Of a stretch of 64,000 nt of DNA, positions 25,201 through 34,981 are shown piece after piece. Under the pieces are notes generated by a model. It made no database searches. It was not told where the DNA came from and saw only the letters and a program-made list of their open reading frames with translations. The first letter of the stretch is position 1; every line of letters begins with the position of its first letter. Source of the DNA: Mesorhizobium shangrilense. GTDB lineage: Bacteria; Pseudomonadota; Alphaproteobacteria; Rhizobiales; Rhizobiaceae. The stretch is from assembly GCF_040537815.1 (NCBI RefSeq), contig NZ_JBEWSZ010000001.1:4774001-4838000 (forward strand), given 5' to 3'. Position numbers and translations under genes: made by a program.

Positions 25201-25856
25201 AGGCTGGACGCCCCCGAGGCGCGCCGCTAGAGCTTGTCGAATTGGAAACACGGCAGCCAAGGGCGTGGATGATGCAGGGCAATGTGGGCAGCAAGATCCG
25301 CGATGCGCGCAAGGAGCAGAACATCACGCTGCGCGATCTCAGCGAACGCTCCGGCCTTTCGGTGTCGCAACTGTCGAAACTCGAGAACGGCAAGGCCCGG
25401 CTGACGGTCGACGTCGCGCTGATGATCGCCGGCGTGCTGCACGTGCCGGTGGCGTCCTTCCTGTTCAGCCCCAAGCCCGGCATGCAGGCGCGCCGATCGA
25501 TCACGCGCGCCGGCAGCGGCATCCTGCACCAGGGCAACGCCATGGAATTCGAGGTCCTGTGCAGCGATTTTCGTGACAAGACCAACATTTTCTGGCGCGT
25601 GACGCTGCGTGCAAGGAGCCTCGAGGAGAATGGCGGCTGGCGCAGCCATTCGGGCGAGGAGTTCATCCATGTGCTGAGCGGCCGGCTGGAACTGCACACG
25701 ATCCACTACGATCCGACCGTGCTGCAGCCGGGCGACAGCATCCTGTTCGACGGTGAAATGCAGCACGCCTATATCGCGCTGGGCGACGCGCCGGTGGTGA
25801 TGCTGATGTCGAACACCGTCCCGCGCGACGGGCTTCCGGCCAGCGCCGGGGCCTGA
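25173..25856 (+). CDS. XRE-family regulator with C-terminal cupin domain
   Basis: A 227-residue regulator: helix-turn-helix at about 38-92 (IRDARKEQNITLRDLSERSG, SQLSKLENGKARLTVDVALM) and a cupin sensor domain at about 150-218 (HSGEEFIHVLSGRLELH, LQPGDSILFDGEMQHAYI). It has the same architecture as PuuR, the repressor of putrescine use. The start at 25173 overlaps the previous gene by 28 bases; ATG at 25269 is an alternative giving a shorter N-terminus. It probably binds TTTnCCA-N3-TGGnAAA sites at 22901 and 25913. Confidence 0.88.
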   Translation: MAETSRSRLKAGRPRGAPLELVELETRQPRAWMMQGNVGSKIRDARKEQNITLRDLSERSGLSVSQLSKLENGKARLTVDVALMIAGVLHVPVASFLFSPKPGMQARRSITRAGSGILHQGNAMEFEVLCSDFRDKTNIFWRVTLRARSLEENGGWRSHSGEEFIHVLSGRLELHTIHYDPTVLQPGDSILFDGEMQHAYIALGDAPVVMLMSNTVPRDGLPASAGA

Positions 25857-25912
25857 TCCCAACCGGCCAGATCGGCTGGATGTTTGGTTGGACACGTCGC
25901 GTCCCAAGAATA

Positions 25913-25929
25913 TTTTCTAAAATGGAAAA
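25913..25929. promoter_or_regulatory. Operator candidate TTTTCTA-AAA-TGGAAAA
   Basis: This near copy of the site at 22901-22917 differs at three positions, one of them within the conserved arms, and lies 92 bases before the importer operon. A further half-site, TGGAAAA, follows at 25942-25948. The 164-base gap 25857-26020 also contains the only likely promoter of the importer genes. Confidence 0.55.
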
Positions 25930-26020
25930 AAATACTTGTTATGGAAAAGTCCGGGGGTTAGCATCCCTTTGACCGGCCGACAGGAGAAATAGCCATCGGC
26001 CGGGATGGGAGAGATGACCG

Positions 26021-26746
26021 ATGCTGTCGGTTGAGTCAGTCAGCAAGACCTTTGGCGGCGTGCAGGCCTTGCGCAGTGCTTCGCTGTCGTGCGAGGCCGG
26101 CGAGATCCTCGGCCTGATCGGCCCCAATGGCGCCGGAAAATCCACTCTGGTCAATGCCATCTCCGGCGTGCTCAAGCCCGACACCGGCAGTGTCCGGCTG
26201 GCGGGAAAGGAAATCACCGGACGCGGCCCGGAACATTGCGCACGGGCCGGCGTCGGCCGCACCTTCCAGACCATCCGGTTGTTCAAGGACCTGACCGTCC
26301 GGCAGAATGTCGAGGTCGCCCATATCACGTGCCAGGCGGTTCGCCCCGACGCGGCAGCGCGCATCGGCGTCGACCAGTTGCTTGCCCAGTATCAGTTGGA
26401 CGGCTTCGCCGACGTGCCGGCTGGCACGCTGTCCTATGGCAGCCAGCGCCGGCTCGAAATCGCCCGCGCGCTGGCGCTCGGCCCATCGCTGCTGCTGCTC
26501 GACGAACCGGCGGCAGGGCTCAATGAGGGCGAGTCCGAGACGCTGGCGGTGGCGATCGAAGGCATCCGCCGCGACGTCGGCTGCGCCACCATCGTCATCG
26601 ACCACGATCTGCGTTTCATCAACCGGCTTTGCGACCGGCTCTGCGTCATGGACCAGGGCCAGGTGATCGCATCCGGGCGGACCGAGGCGGTGTGGCGCGA
26701 TCCGCGTGTCATCGAGGTTTATGTCGGGCAGTCCGAGACATCGTGA
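26021..26746 (+). CDS. Branched-chain-type ABC transporter ATP-binding protein (LivG-like)
   Basis: A 241-residue ATPase. Walker A is GPNGAGKSTLVN (about 33), the signature is LSYGSQRRLEIARAL, and Walker B is LLLLDEPAAGLNEGE. The start at 26021 follows GGGAGAG. It is the first gene of a five-gene importer of the hydrophobic amino acid transporter type, followed 44 bases later by the binding protein. These importers carry amino acids, amides, urea and polyamine-like compounds, so the substrate is open. Confidence 0.92.
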   Translation: MLSVESVSKTFGGVQALRSASLSCEAGEILGLIGPNGAGKSTLVNAISGVLKPDTGSVRLAGKEITGRGPEHCARAGVGRTFQTIRLFKDLTVRQNVEVAHITCQAVRPDAAARIGVDQLLAQYQLDGFADVPAGTLSYGSQRRLEIARALALGPSLLLLDEPAAGLNEGESETLAVAIEGIRRDVGCATIVIDHDLRFINRLCDRLCVMDQGQVIASGRTEAVWRDPRVIEVYVGQSETS

Positions 26747-26790
26747 CGGCGCCCTGGGGCCAGCAACAACAAGAGAGAAGGAGGGGTTCA

Positions 26791-27945
26791 ATGGACAAGA
26801 TGATTTTGGGGGCCGCTGTCGTCGCGGCAGGGCTGTTGCAGGTCGCGCATGCCGAGGCCAACGACCTGAAGATCGGGCTCGCGGTGGCGATGACCGGCAC
26901 TTACGCGCCCTACAGCGAGGCTGAAGGCGCGCGCTGCATGGCCGACAAATTGAACAAGGCGGCGAGTGCCGGTGATCCCAAGGTCGAACTGATGATCGAG
27001 GACAATCGTTCCGATCCGCAGCTTTCGGTGTCGCTCGGCCAGAAATTCCTCGACGCCGGCGCCCAGATCATCACCGGCGTGCCATTCCCGGATGCGTTGA
27101 TCCCGACTGCGCAAATCGCCGCGCCCTATGGCGCCACCGTCTTCTCGGCGCCGAACACGCAGCTCGAAATGCAGCAGGCCGGGCTGGACAATTTCATCGC
27201 CGGCGCGGTGCCCGATCCGATCAACGCGGCAGCCACAGCCAACGCGCTTTACGGCAAGGGTGCGCGCACCGTGGCGCTGATGGTCTCGCCCGATGCCGGC
27301 TCCTATTCCGAAAAACTGCCGGAATGGTTCGGCGAGGTCTTCGAGCATCTCGGCGGCAAGGTCGTCTCCAAGCTCAACTATTCCTGGGGCACGACCGACT
27401 GGTCGCCGCAGATCGCCAGCATCAAGGCACTGCCGCAGAAGCCGGACGCCATCCATATCTGCGGCGTGCTGCCGGATGTCGGCATCTTCATTCGCCAGTT
27501 GCGCGCCAATGGCTATGACGGCTGGGTCGCCGGTTGCGATGCCTTCGACGACAAGTCGCTGGAGGGCACAGTCGGCAATCCGGCCTCGCTGGAAAAGGTG
27601 ATGTTCGCCACCCATGGCGCGACCGGCATCGACAGCCCGATCGACAAGTTCCTCGCCCAGTGCAAGGCCGACGGCTACAAGATCAACGGCATCTTCGACG
27701 CGCTCGGCGCCGACATGGTGCAGATCAGCTACGAGGCGGCGAAGAAATCCGGCACCGTCGAGCCCGCCGCCTTGCGCGAGGCGATCCGCGCGCCGGGCGG
27801 CTATCCCGGCACCACGGCGCCGGTCATCTCCTTCGCCGAGAAAAAAGGCTATCCCGTCAAGGCCGTGCCGGTGATGGGGTTCTCGAACGGCAAGCGGATG
27901 CTGATCACCGACACGCCGCCGACCTTCGTTCCGGCATTGAACTGA
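26791..27945 (+). CDS. ABC transporter periplasmic substrate-binding protein (LivJ/K-type)
   Basis: A 384-residue periplasmic receptor. Signal peptide at 1-22 (ending VAHAEANDL), then DLKIGLAVAMTGTYAPYSEA, the opening of the Leu/Ile/Val-binding type 1 fold. ATG at 26791 follows GAGAAGGAGGGG, an excellent ribosome binding site; the frame is open upstream but those codons lie in livG-like sequence. Ligand unknown; a natural guess is the amine or amino acid processed by the neighbouring enzymes. Confidence 0.93.
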   Translation: MDKMILGAAVVAAGLLQVAHAEANDLKIGLAVAMTGTYAPYSEAEGARCMADKLNKAASAGDPKVELMIEDNRSDPQLSVSLGQKFLDAGAQIITGVPFPDALIPTAQIAAPYGATVFSAPNTQLEMQQAGLDNFIAGAVPDPINAAATANALYGKGARTVALMVSPDAGSYSEKLPEWFGEVFEHLGGKVVSKLNYSWGTTDWSPQIASIKALPQKPDAIHICGVLPDVGIFIRQLRANGYDGWVAGCDAFDDKSLEGTVGNPASLEKVMFATHGATGIDSPIDKFLAQCKADGYKINGIFDALGADMVQISYEAAKKSGTVEPAALREAIRAPGGYPGTTAPVISFAEKKGYPVKAVPVMGFSNGKRMLITDTPPTFVPALN

Positions 27946-27993
27946 CGGGCAGGCGGGTCAAGTGATGATGGATCGAGCCAGGCAGTTCTCGTC

Positions 27994-28698
27994 GTGCTGA
28001 GCGTCGACAATCTGGTCGTCCGCTACGGCGCGGTCACAGCGGTGCGCGACCTCAGCCTGAAGGTCGGGCGGGGCGAACTCGTCGCCCTGCTTGGCCCTAA
28101 CGGGGCCGGCAAGAGCTCGACCATCAATGCGCTGACCGGCCTGGTCACGCCGGCCTCGGGCCGCATCTTTCTCGACGGCCAGGATATTTCGCGTGTCCGT
28201 ACCGAGGACCGCATTCGTGCCGGGTTGACCTCGACGCCCGAGGGCCGGCACATCTTCGCCAATCTGACGGTCGGCGAGAACCTGCGGCTGGGTGCGGCGA
28301 CACGGCGCGATCCCAAAGGTGTGCGCGGGGATATCGAGCGTTTTCTGGCGCTGTTTCCGGTGCTTTCCGAACGCTACGGGCAAGCGGCCGGCACGCTTTC
28401 GGGCGGCGAGCAGCAGATGCTGGCCATTGCCCGATCGCTGATGTCGCGGCCGAAGCTGCTTTTGCTCGACGAACCGTCGCTCGGGCTGGCGCCGAAGATC
28501 GTGGTGCAGATCTTCGATTTCATCGGCGAGCTCAAGCGGGAGGGGCTGACGCTGCTGGTGGTCGAGCAGAACGCCAAGCAGGCGTTGCGTTTCGCCGACC
28601 GCGTCTATGTCGTCAGCGCCGGCACACTTCGTTACAACGGGCCGCCAGCAGGTCTCGCTGACGAACACGGCCTCTTCAACCTCTATATTGGCGGATAG
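27994..28698 (+). CDS. Branched-chain-type ABC transporter ATP-binding protein (LivF-like)
   Basis: A 234-residue ATPase, partner of the one at 26021. Walker A GPNGAGKSSTINALTG, signature LSGGEQQMLAIARSL, Walker B LLLLDEPSLGLAPK, and the LivF-like TPEGRHIFANLTVGENL. GTG at 27994 gives the canonical beginning (MLSVDNLVVRYGAVTAV); no in-frame ATG precedes it closely. Upstream ribosome-binding sequence is weak. Confidence 0.9.
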   Translation: MLSVDNLVVRYGAVTAVRDLSLKVGRGELVALLGPNGAGKSSTINALTGLVTPASGRIFLDGQDISRVRTEDRIRAGLTSTPEGRHIFANLTVGENLRLGAATRRDPKGVRGDIERFLALFPVLSERYGQAAGTLSGGEQQMLAIARSLMSRPKLLLLDEPSLGLAPKIVVQIFDFIGELKREGLTLLVVEQNAKQALRFADRVYVVSAGTLRYNGPPAGLADEHGLFNLYIGG

Positions 28699-28706
28699 GC
28701 GGCGAC

Positions 28707-29606
28707 ATGGACTATGCCTTGCAGCAGCTTCTCAACGCGCTGGCCTTCGGCGCGGAGTATTCGCTGGTCGCACTCGGCCTCGCCGTGGTGTTTTCCATCA
28801 TGGGCCTCGTCAATTTCGCGCATGGCGAAATCATCGGCGTGTCCGCCTACAGCGTGTTCCTGGCGGCGGCGCTCGGGCTGACCTCGCCGATCGTCGCTGT
28901 GCTGATAGCCGTTACGGCGGCGGCACTGGCTGCCGTCACCTTCGAGCGGGTGGCATTCCGCCCGGTGCGCTATGCGCCGACCACGACCGGGCTGCTTACC
29001 GCCTTCGGCGTCTCGATCGTCGTGCAGAACCTGTTCATGCTGCTGATCTCGCCCAAGCCGCAATCGGTCTCGATCCTCAACGGCCTCAACCAGATGTGGT
29101 TCTTCGGCCCCTTCGCCGTGTCGTCGCTGCAGGTGATGGAACTCGTCGTTTCCGGCCTGACCATCCTGGCCCTGGTGCTCTTCCTCAACCGCTCGACGCT
29201 GGGCCTGGCGATCCGCGCGGCTTCGCGCGATTTCGCCACGGTGCGCCTGATGGGCATCCGGGCAAACCGCGTGATCGCCACGGCCTTCGCCATTTCGGGT
29301 GCGCTCGCCGGCATTGCCGCCGTCTTCATCATCGCGCGGCGCGGCAGCGTCTCGCCCGATCTCGGCTTCAGCCTGGTGCTGAAGGCCTTCGTCGCCTGCG
29401 TCATCGGCGGGTTCGGGTCGCTGGCCGGAGCGGCCGCCGGCGGCATGCTGCTCGGCTTCATCGAGGTCGGCCTGCTGGTCGCGCTGCCGCAGGAATATGG
29501 GGGCTTCAAGGATGCGCTCACCTACGTGATCATCGTCGCGCTGCTTGTCTACCGGCCGGAGGGCCTGCTCGGCCAGCGGGTCGAACTTGGCGACAAGGAG
29601 ATTTGA
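28707..29606 (+). CDS. Branched-chain-type ABC transporter permease (LivH-like)
   Basis: A 299-residue inner-membrane permease with about eight hydrophobic segments and the family patterns GLVNFAHGEIIGVSAYS, GILADFATVR-like RAASRDFATVRLMGIRANR and KAFVACVIGGFGSLAGA. It follows the LivF-like gene by 8 bases and pairs with the LivM-like protein that follows. Confidence 0.92.
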   Translation: MDYALQQLLNALAFGAEYSLVALGLAVVFSIMGLVNFAHGEIIGVSAYSVFLAAALGLTSPIVAVLIAVTAAALAAVTFERVAFRPVRYAPTTTGLLTAFGVSIVVQNLFMLLISPKPQSVSILNGLNQMWFFGPFAVSSLQVMELVVSGLTILALVLFLNRSTLGLAIRAASRDFATVRLMGIRANRVIATAFAISGALAGIAAVFIIARRGSVSPDLGFSLVLKAFVACVIGGFGSLAGAAAGGMLLGFIEVGLLVALPQEYGGFKDALTYVIIVALLVYRPEGLLGQRVELGDKEI

Positions 29607-29607
29607 A

Positions 29608-30690
29608 GTGTCGCAAGCCCTGGAAAATTCAGCGCCTCCGGTAGTTGCTGCTGCGCACAGCAATGCGCTGACGCGCTCGCTGATCGGCGGGCTGGTGACG
29701 TCTCTCCCCGTTTTGGTGATCGGGCTGACGATCCTGAATTTCGCGCCGACCTACTACACCTATCTGGCGCTTGGCGCCTTCGTGAACCTGATCGTCGTCG
29801 TCGGCCTGCAGGTGTTCATGGGCAACAGCAACATCGCCAATCTCGGCCACAGCGCCTTTGTCGGCATGGGCGCCTATGGCGTCGCCATCCTGTCCACGCC
29901 GCTGGCGATGAAGAAACTGTCGATCCCCAACGCTCCGTTCGGCTTCGCCACGCTGCAGCTCGATCCCGTCTCGTCGGCGCTCATCGCGCTGATCGTGGTC
30001 GGCATCATCGCAGCCGTCAGCGGCAAGGTGATCAGCCGCCTCTCGGGTGTCGCCGCGACCATCGTCAGCCTGGCGCTGCTGATCATCGTCCATTCGGTGT
30101 TTCTCAACTGGACCGACCTGTTCAAGGGCAACCAGGCCTTCTTCGGCATTCCAAAAGTGGTCGGCCTGCCCTGGATGATGGCATTTTCCGTAGTGGTGAT
30201 CGTGCTGGCGCGGCTGTTCAAGGACAGCCGCTGGGGCCTGCAACTCCGCGCAAGCGCCCAGAGCCCGCAAGCGGCGGCCGCGCTCGGCATCGATGCCCGG
30301 CGCCTGCGGCTGATGTCATGGGTGCTGTCAGCGCTGATCTGCGGTCTCGCCGGCGTGCTCTACGCCTATTTCGCCGGCACGATCAGCCCGAAACTGTTCT
30401 ACTTCCAGATGATCTTCAACACGCTGGCGATGCTGATCCTGGGCGGCATGGCGACGGTGACGGGTGCGGTGACCGGCGTGATCGTGCTTTCGGTGGGGCT
30501 CGAATTCATCCGCAGCATCGAATCCGGTGTGACGATCGCCGGCATCCAGCTGCCGCAAATGCTCGGCCTGTCGGGCGTCGCGCTCGGCGTCGTCATCGTG
30601 CTGTGCATGGCCTTCCGGCCAAGCGGCATCAGTGGCCGCTACGAACTCGACGAACTCTTGTCGCGATTTTTCCGGCGCAACGCGAAATAG
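29608..30690 (+). CDS. Branched-chain-type ABC transporter permease (LivM-like)
   Basis: A 360-residue inner-membrane permease. GTG at 29608 has AAGGAG 7 bases upstream and lies one base past the livH-like stop, so I take it rather than the open frame from 29545. Motifs: NIANLGHSAFVGMGAYGVAI, LQLRASAQSPQAAAALGIDARR and YFQMIFNTLAMLILGGMATV. About ten hydrophobic segments. Confidence 0.92.
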   Translation: MSQALENSAPPVVAAAHSNALTRSLIGGLVTSLPVLVIGLTILNFAPTYYTYLALGAFVNLIVVVGLQVFMGNSNIANLGHSAFVGMGAYGVAILSTPLAMKKLSIPNAPFGFATLQLDPVSSALIALIVVGIIAAVSGKVISRLSGVAATIVSLALLIIVHSVFLNWTDLFKGNQAFFGIPKVVGLPWMMAFSVVVIVLARLFKDSRWGLQLRASAQSPQAAAALGIDARRLRLMSWVLSALICGLAGVLYAYFAGTISPKLFYFQMIFNTLAMLILGGMATVTGAVTGVIVLSVGLEFIRSIESGVTIAGIQLPQMLGLSGVALGVVIVLCMAFRPSGISGRYELDELLSRFFRRNAK

Positions 30691-30720
30691 CGACGCCCGT
30701 GGTTTGGTGGAGGACTGAAA

Positions 30721-32115
30721 GTGGAATTTGAGGACAGGACGGCGGAGTACGCGCCGAAGCTCGAGGCGTTGCAGAAGGAACTCGCATCGCGCGGCGTCGA
30801 ATTCGTCGAGGTGCATACGGTGGACACGTCGGGAGCATTCCGCTCCAAGATCGCGCCGCTAAAACTCTCGCCTTATGGCGAATCGATCAACGCCATCCTC
30901 TATTGCGTCACCCATGGCGACGGCCAGCCGATGGGCGATGTGGCCTTCGCCTCGCCCAGCGCCAATGAGGAGAACGGCTTTCCCAACATCAAGGGGATCA
31001 TCGATCCCGCCACTGTTGTGCAGCACGGCTGGAAGCCGAAATTCGCTTCGGCCATCACGTCTTCCTACATGCTCGATGGTGCTGTCTGCCCGTTCGATCC
31101 GCGCGGCGTGCTGGCCCGCGTCGAGGCGCGCGCCAAGGCGCTCGGCTACGAGCCGATGTTCGCGCTCGAATACGAATTCGGCATTTTTCACGCCGACCAT
31201 GATCTGATGCGCGCCGGGCGCTACCGCGAGCTGAAGCCCTGGGGCCATTCGCTGATCAACTATGATCTGGTGCGCAACGGCGAATACCAGGATTTTGCCG
31301 CCGAGTTCATCACCCGCATGAAGAGCATCGGCATCGGCGTCGCCTCGCTGGTCACCGAATATGGTTTTGGCATGTATGAATACGCGCTGACGCCGAAGTC
31401 GGCGCTGGAGGCGGCTGACGATGCCATGCGCGCAAAACTGCATCTGCGCGAGTTGTGCGCCGAGCGTGGCCTGGTCGCCACCTTCATGACCCGCTTCCAG
31501 CCGCCGGGCAAGGAAAGCGCCTGTGGCGCGCATCACCATGTCAGCCTGTGGCGCGACGGCAAGCCGGCCTTCGCCGCCGGGCCGAACAAGCTGACGCCGG
31601 TCGCCGAGAAGTTTCTGGCCGGCGTGCTCAACCGGATGCAGGAAACGCATCTCCTGTTCCGGCCGACAGTCAATTCCTATCGCCGCTTCGACCGTGGCGC
31701 ATGGTCGCCGGAAGACGTCGCGTGGGGATTCGAGAACCGCACCGCGCCGATCCGCGCCATCACAACGCCGAATGACGGCGCCTGTCGGCTGGAGCATCGC
31801 GCGCCGGGCGCCGACATCAATCCCTATCTGTCGATCGCCGCGATCCTGGCGGCTGGCTGCGAGGGCATCGAGAAGGACCTGCCGCTCGAAGCGCCGGTGA
31901 CATCGAACCTCGCCAATCTCGACAAGCCGAAGCTGCCGCGCACGCTCAACGCCTCGATCGAGGCTTTCGCCGCGTCCGACTTCTGCGCCGAGGCGTTTGG
32001 CAAAGCCTTTCGCGACAACTATGCTGAGAGCAGGCGGGCCGAGCAGGCCGCGTTTGATGCCTGGCAGGCGTCGCACATCACCGACTTCGAATGGCAGCGC
32101 TATTTCGTCAGTTGA
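30721..32115 (+). CDS. Glutamine synthetase family protein (gamma-glutamylpolyamine-synthetase-like)
   Basis: A 464-residue ATP-dependent ligase of the glutamine synthetase fold. Motifs: FALEYEFGIF (metal site), GKESACGAHHHVSLW, NSYRRFDRGAWSPEDVAWG, NRTAPIRA and PGADINPYLSIAAILAAG. The GTG start at 30721 follows TGGAGG. It lacks the adenylylation-loop tyrosine pattern of GlnA that I would expect and resembles PuuA/GlnT-type enzymes that glutamylate amines. As the last gene of the importer operon it probably activates the imported amine by gamma-glutamylation. Confidence 0.88.
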   Translation: MEFEDRTAEYAPKLEALQKELASRGVEFVEVHTVDTSGAFRSKIAPLKLSPYGESINAILYCVTHGDGQPMGDVAFASPSANEENGFPNIKGIIDPATVVQHGWKPKFASAITSSYMLDGAVCPFDPRGVLARVEARAKALGYEPMFALEYEFGIFHADHDLMRAGRYRELKPWGHSLINYDLVRNGEYQDFAAEFITRMKSIGIGVASLVTEYGFGMYEYALTPKSALEAADDAMRAKLHLRELCAERGLVATFMTRFQPPGKESACGAHHHVSLWRDGKPAFAAGPNKLTPVAEKFLAGVLNRMQETHLLFRPTVNSYRRFDRGAWSPEDVAWGFENRTAPIRAITTPNDGACRLEHRAPGADINPYLSIAAILAAGCEGIEKDLPLEAPVTSNLANLDKPKLPRTLNASIEAFAASDFCAEAFGKAFRDNYAESRRAEQAAFDAWQASHITDFEWQRYFVS

Positions 32116-32130
32116 TGCAGGCCATCCGGG

Positions 32131-32147
32131 ATCCCGGCTGCCGGGAT
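32131..32147. terminator. Hairpin between convergent genes
   Basis: ATCCCGG (32131-32137) and CCGGGAT (32141-32147) form a perfect stem with a 3-base loop, between the glutamine-synthetase-like gene and the convergent uppP. No T-run follows, so terminator function is uncertain. Confidence 0.4.
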
Positions 32148-32172
32148 GCCCGCCCGTTACAGGATCGGGGCG

Positions 32173-32979
32173 TTAGCCCCAGATCAGCAAGGCAACCAGC
32201 CCGACGCTGCCGACAACCAGCCGCCACCAGCCGAACAGCGAATAGCCGCGCCGAGAGACGTAGTCGAGCAGGAAGCGCACGACGATGAGCGCCGAGACGA
32301 AGGCGGCGATGAAGCCGACGCCGATGATCGGCAGGTCGGCCGATGTCAGGACGTTGCGGTTCTTGAACAGGTCGAAGGCAAAGGCGCCGACCATGGTCGG
32401 CATGGCGAGGAAGAAGGAGAACTCGGCGGCCGCTCGCTTGTCGACGCCCAGCAGCAGCGCGCCGACGATGGTCGAACCCGAGCGCGACGTGCCGGGGATC
32501 AGCGACAGGCACTGGAAAAGGCCGATCTGCAGATAAAGCCGCGTCGGGAAGCGCTCTACATCGCGGTAGACCGGCTTGAGCTTCATACGGTCGACCACAA
32601 GCAGGACCACGCCGCCGATGATCAGCATGATGCAGATCAGCTTCGGCGATTCGAACAGCACCGTCTTGATGAAATCATGCGCCAGCGCCCCCAGAAACGC
32701 CGCCGGCAGGAAGGCGATGAGGATGCCAAGGACGAAATGCCGCGTCAGCCGGTCATGCGGCAGATCGAGCAGCATTTTCCAAAGACGGCCGAAATAGACG
32801 CTGAGGATGGCGAGGATCGCGCCGAGCTGGATCAGGATCTCGAATGCCTTGCCGGTCGATTGGAAGCCGAGAAAGTGGCCCGCGAGCAGGATGTGACCCG
32901 TCGACGAGACCGGAATGAACTCCGTCAGACCCTCCAGAAGACCGAGCAGCAAGGCTTCGACGATGGTCTGGCTTTCCAT
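32173..32979 (-). CDS. uppP: Undecaprenyl-diphosphatase UppP (BacA)
   Basis: A 268-residue inner-membrane enzyme that recycles the peptidoglycan lipid carrier by removing a phosphate from undecaprenyl diphosphate. Motifs: [20 protein letters not shown] (residues 11-30, catalytic Glu and Ser) and [20 protein letters not shown] (the second conserved block). About eight membrane segments. Length is normal for the family. It stands alone between convergent and divergent neighbours. Confidence 0.96.
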   Translation of the reverse strand: MESQTIVEALLLGLLEGLTEFIPVSSTGHILLAGHFLGFQSTGKAFEILIQLGAILAILSVYFGRLWKMLLDLPHDRLTRHFVLGILIAFLPAAFLGALAHDFIKTVLFESPKLICIMLIIGGVVLLVVDRMKLKPVYRDVERFPTRLYLQIGLFQCLSLIPGTSRSGSTIVGALLLGVDKRAAAEFSFFLAMPTMVGAFAFDLFKNRNVLTSADLPIIGVGFIAAFVSALIVVRFLLDYVSRRGYSLFGWWRLVVGSVGLVALLIWG

Positions 32980-33141
32980 GGCAACCCCGGCAATCGATTG
33001 GCGGCTAATAGAACGGCTTGCTTGTCATGGCGCGGAAGTGCCCCTATAGGTCGCTGCACCCTGACAGCCCGCTAACACGAGCGGCAAAGACTTACCGGCG
33101 CATCCGGCGATTCGCCAGTGCGCTTTGACCATCACGGACCC

Positions 33142-33834
33142 ATGCTGACGCTTTTCCACCATCCCATGTTCGCCACGTGCCGCTTCGTCCGCCTTGCGTT
33201 CGGCGAGTATGGCGAGGAATTGGCCCTGATCGAGGAAAAGCCGTGGACGCGGCGCAAGGAGTTCCTGGCGCTGAACCCGGCCGGCACCCTGCCGATCCTG
33301 CTCGCCGAAGGCGACGTGCCGATCGTCGGCGCCATGGTGATCGCCGAATATCTCGACGAGACGCGCGGCGTCTTGAAGCGCGACAAGCGGCTGTTTGCAG
33401 AAGATCCGATGCAACGCGCCGAAATCCGCCGGCTGACCGACTGGTATCTCACCAAGGCCGAAGGCGAGGTGACCCGGCATCTGGTGCGCGAACGCGTGCT
33501 GAAGCCGGTCATGCCGGAAACGGCGGGCGGAGGCTCGCCCGATTCGGCGGCGATCCGCGCCGCGCGCGCCAATATCCGCCAGCATCTGAAATACACCAAC
33601 TGGCTGGCCGGCACCCGCCACTGGCTGGCCGGCAGCAGGGTCACCTATGCCGACCTGGCGGCGGCGGCGACGCTGTCGGTGTTGGATTACCTGGGCGAAA
33701 TCGACTGGCGCGAACATGCCGCGGCGCGCGAATGGTACACGCGGGTGAAGTCGCGGCCCTCCTTCCGGCCGCTTCTGACCGACCGGGTGCGCGGGATATC
33801 GCCGGTGTCGCATTATGCGGACCTCGACTTCTGA
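33142..33834 (+). CDS. Glutathione S-transferase family protein
   Basis: A 230-residue cytoplasmic protein with an N-terminal thioredoxin-like domain ([33 protein letters not shown]) and an all-helical C-terminal domain ([20 protein letters not shown]). ATG at 33142 starts it as in typical homologues; upstream codons from a GTG at 33118 look untranslated. Overlaps queG by 20 bases, an association often seen in rhizobia, though the physiological substrate is unknown. Confidence 0.9.
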   Translation: MLTLFHHPMFATCRFVRLAFGEYGEELALIEEKPWTRRKEFLALNPAGTLPILLAEGDVPIVGAMVIAEYLDETRGVLKRDKRLFAEDPMQRAEIRRLTDWYLTKAEGEVTRHLVRERVLKPVMPETAGGGSPDSAAIRAARANIRQHLKYTNWLAGTRHWLAGSRVTYADLAAAATLSVLDYLGEIDWREHAAAREWYTRVKSRPSFRPLLTDRVRGISPVSHYADLDF

Positions 33835-34981
33835 CGCGTCAAAACTGCGCGCGCTGATCGACGCGGAGGTGCATCGCGCCGGCTTCGATGCCGTCGCCGT
33901 CACCACCCCCGATGCGATTCCGCTGGCGCCGGCCAGGCTTGCCGAATTCGTCGCCGACGGCTTTCACGGGTCGATGCAGTGGATCGCCGAGACGCTGGAG
34001 CGGCGCAGCGAACCGATGGCACTGTGGCCACAGGTCCGCTCCATCATCGTGCTGGCGATGAATTACGGCCCCGACCACGATCCGCGATCGATCCTGGCCA
34101 AACGCGACCGCGGCGCGATCTCCGTCTATGCGCGCAACCGCGACTATCACGATGTCATGAAGGGCCGGCTGAAGGAGATCGCCGGCAAGATCGTGGCGCG
34201 CGCCGGCGGCGACGTGAAAGTGTTCGTCGACACCGCGCCGGTGATGGAGAAACCGCTGGCGGAAGCGGCCGGGCTTGGCTGGCAAGGCAAGCACACCAAC
34301 CTCGTCAGCCGCGAGCACGGCTCCTGGCTGTTCCTGGGCACCATCTTCACCACCGCCGAACTCGCGCCGGACCGCGCGGAGATCGACCATTGCGGCTCCT
34401 GCCGCGCCTGTCTCGACGCGTGCCCGACCGATGCCTTTCCCGCGCCCTACCGGCTCGATGCACGGCGATGCATCTCCTATCTCACCATCGAGAACAAGGG
34501 GCCGATTCCCCATGAATTCCGCGAAAAGATCGGCAACCGCATCTATGGCTGCGACGATTGCCTCGCCGCTTGCCCGTGGAACAAGTTCGCGCAGGCGGCT
34601 TCCGAGGCCAAGCTTGCGGCGCGCGACGATCTGCGCGAGCCGGCATTGGCCGACCTGCTTGTCCTCGATGACCCCGCCTTCCGCACATTCTTCTCCGGTT
34701 CGCCGATAAAACGCATCGGCCGCGACCGCTTTATCCGCAATGCGCTGATCGCCGCCGGCAATTCCGGCGATGCTGGGCTGGCCGGCATCGTATGTACCCT
34801 GCTGGACGATACGTCGCCGCTGGTGCGGGGCGCGGCGATATGGGCGCTGGCGCGGCTGGTGCCCGATACCGAATATTCCGAACGCGCCGTTGCCGGCCTG
34901 AAGACGGAGAGCGACGAGACCGTTCGCGACGAATGGCGGCTGGCGCTGTCAAAGCCAAATCCAATCGGGACGCATGCATGA
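33815..34981 (+). CDS. queG: Epoxyqueuosine reductase QueG
   Basis: A 388-residue cobalamin-dependent iron-sulfur enzyme that completes queuosine synthesis in tRNA. Two 4Fe-4S clusters are seen as [16 protein letters not shown] and [13 protein letters not shown], and the active-site part as [20 protein letters not shown] and [17 protein letters not shown]. The C-terminal 100 residues are HEAT-like ([14 protein letters not shown]). It overlaps the GST gene by 20 bases and the next gene by 4 (ATGA), so all three are co-transcribed. Confidence 0.96.
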   Translation: MRTSTSDASKLRALIDAEVHRAGFDAVAVTTPDAIPLAPARLAEFVADGFHGSMQWIAETLERRSEPMALWPQVRSIIVLAMNYGPDHDPRSILAKRDRGAISVYARNRDYHDVMKGRLKEIAGKIVARAGGDVKVFVDTAPVMEKPLAEAAGLGWQGKHTNLVSREHGSWLFLGTIFTTAELAPDRAEIDHCGSCRACLDACPTDAFPAPYRLDARRCISYLTIENKGPIPHEFREKIGNRIYGCDDCLAACPWNKFAQAASEAKLAARDDLREPALADLLVLDDPAFRTFFSGSPIKRIGRDRFIRNALIAAGNSGDAGLAGIVCTLLDDTSPLVRGAAIWALARLVPDTEYSERAVAGLKTESDETVRDEWRLALSKPNPIGTHA

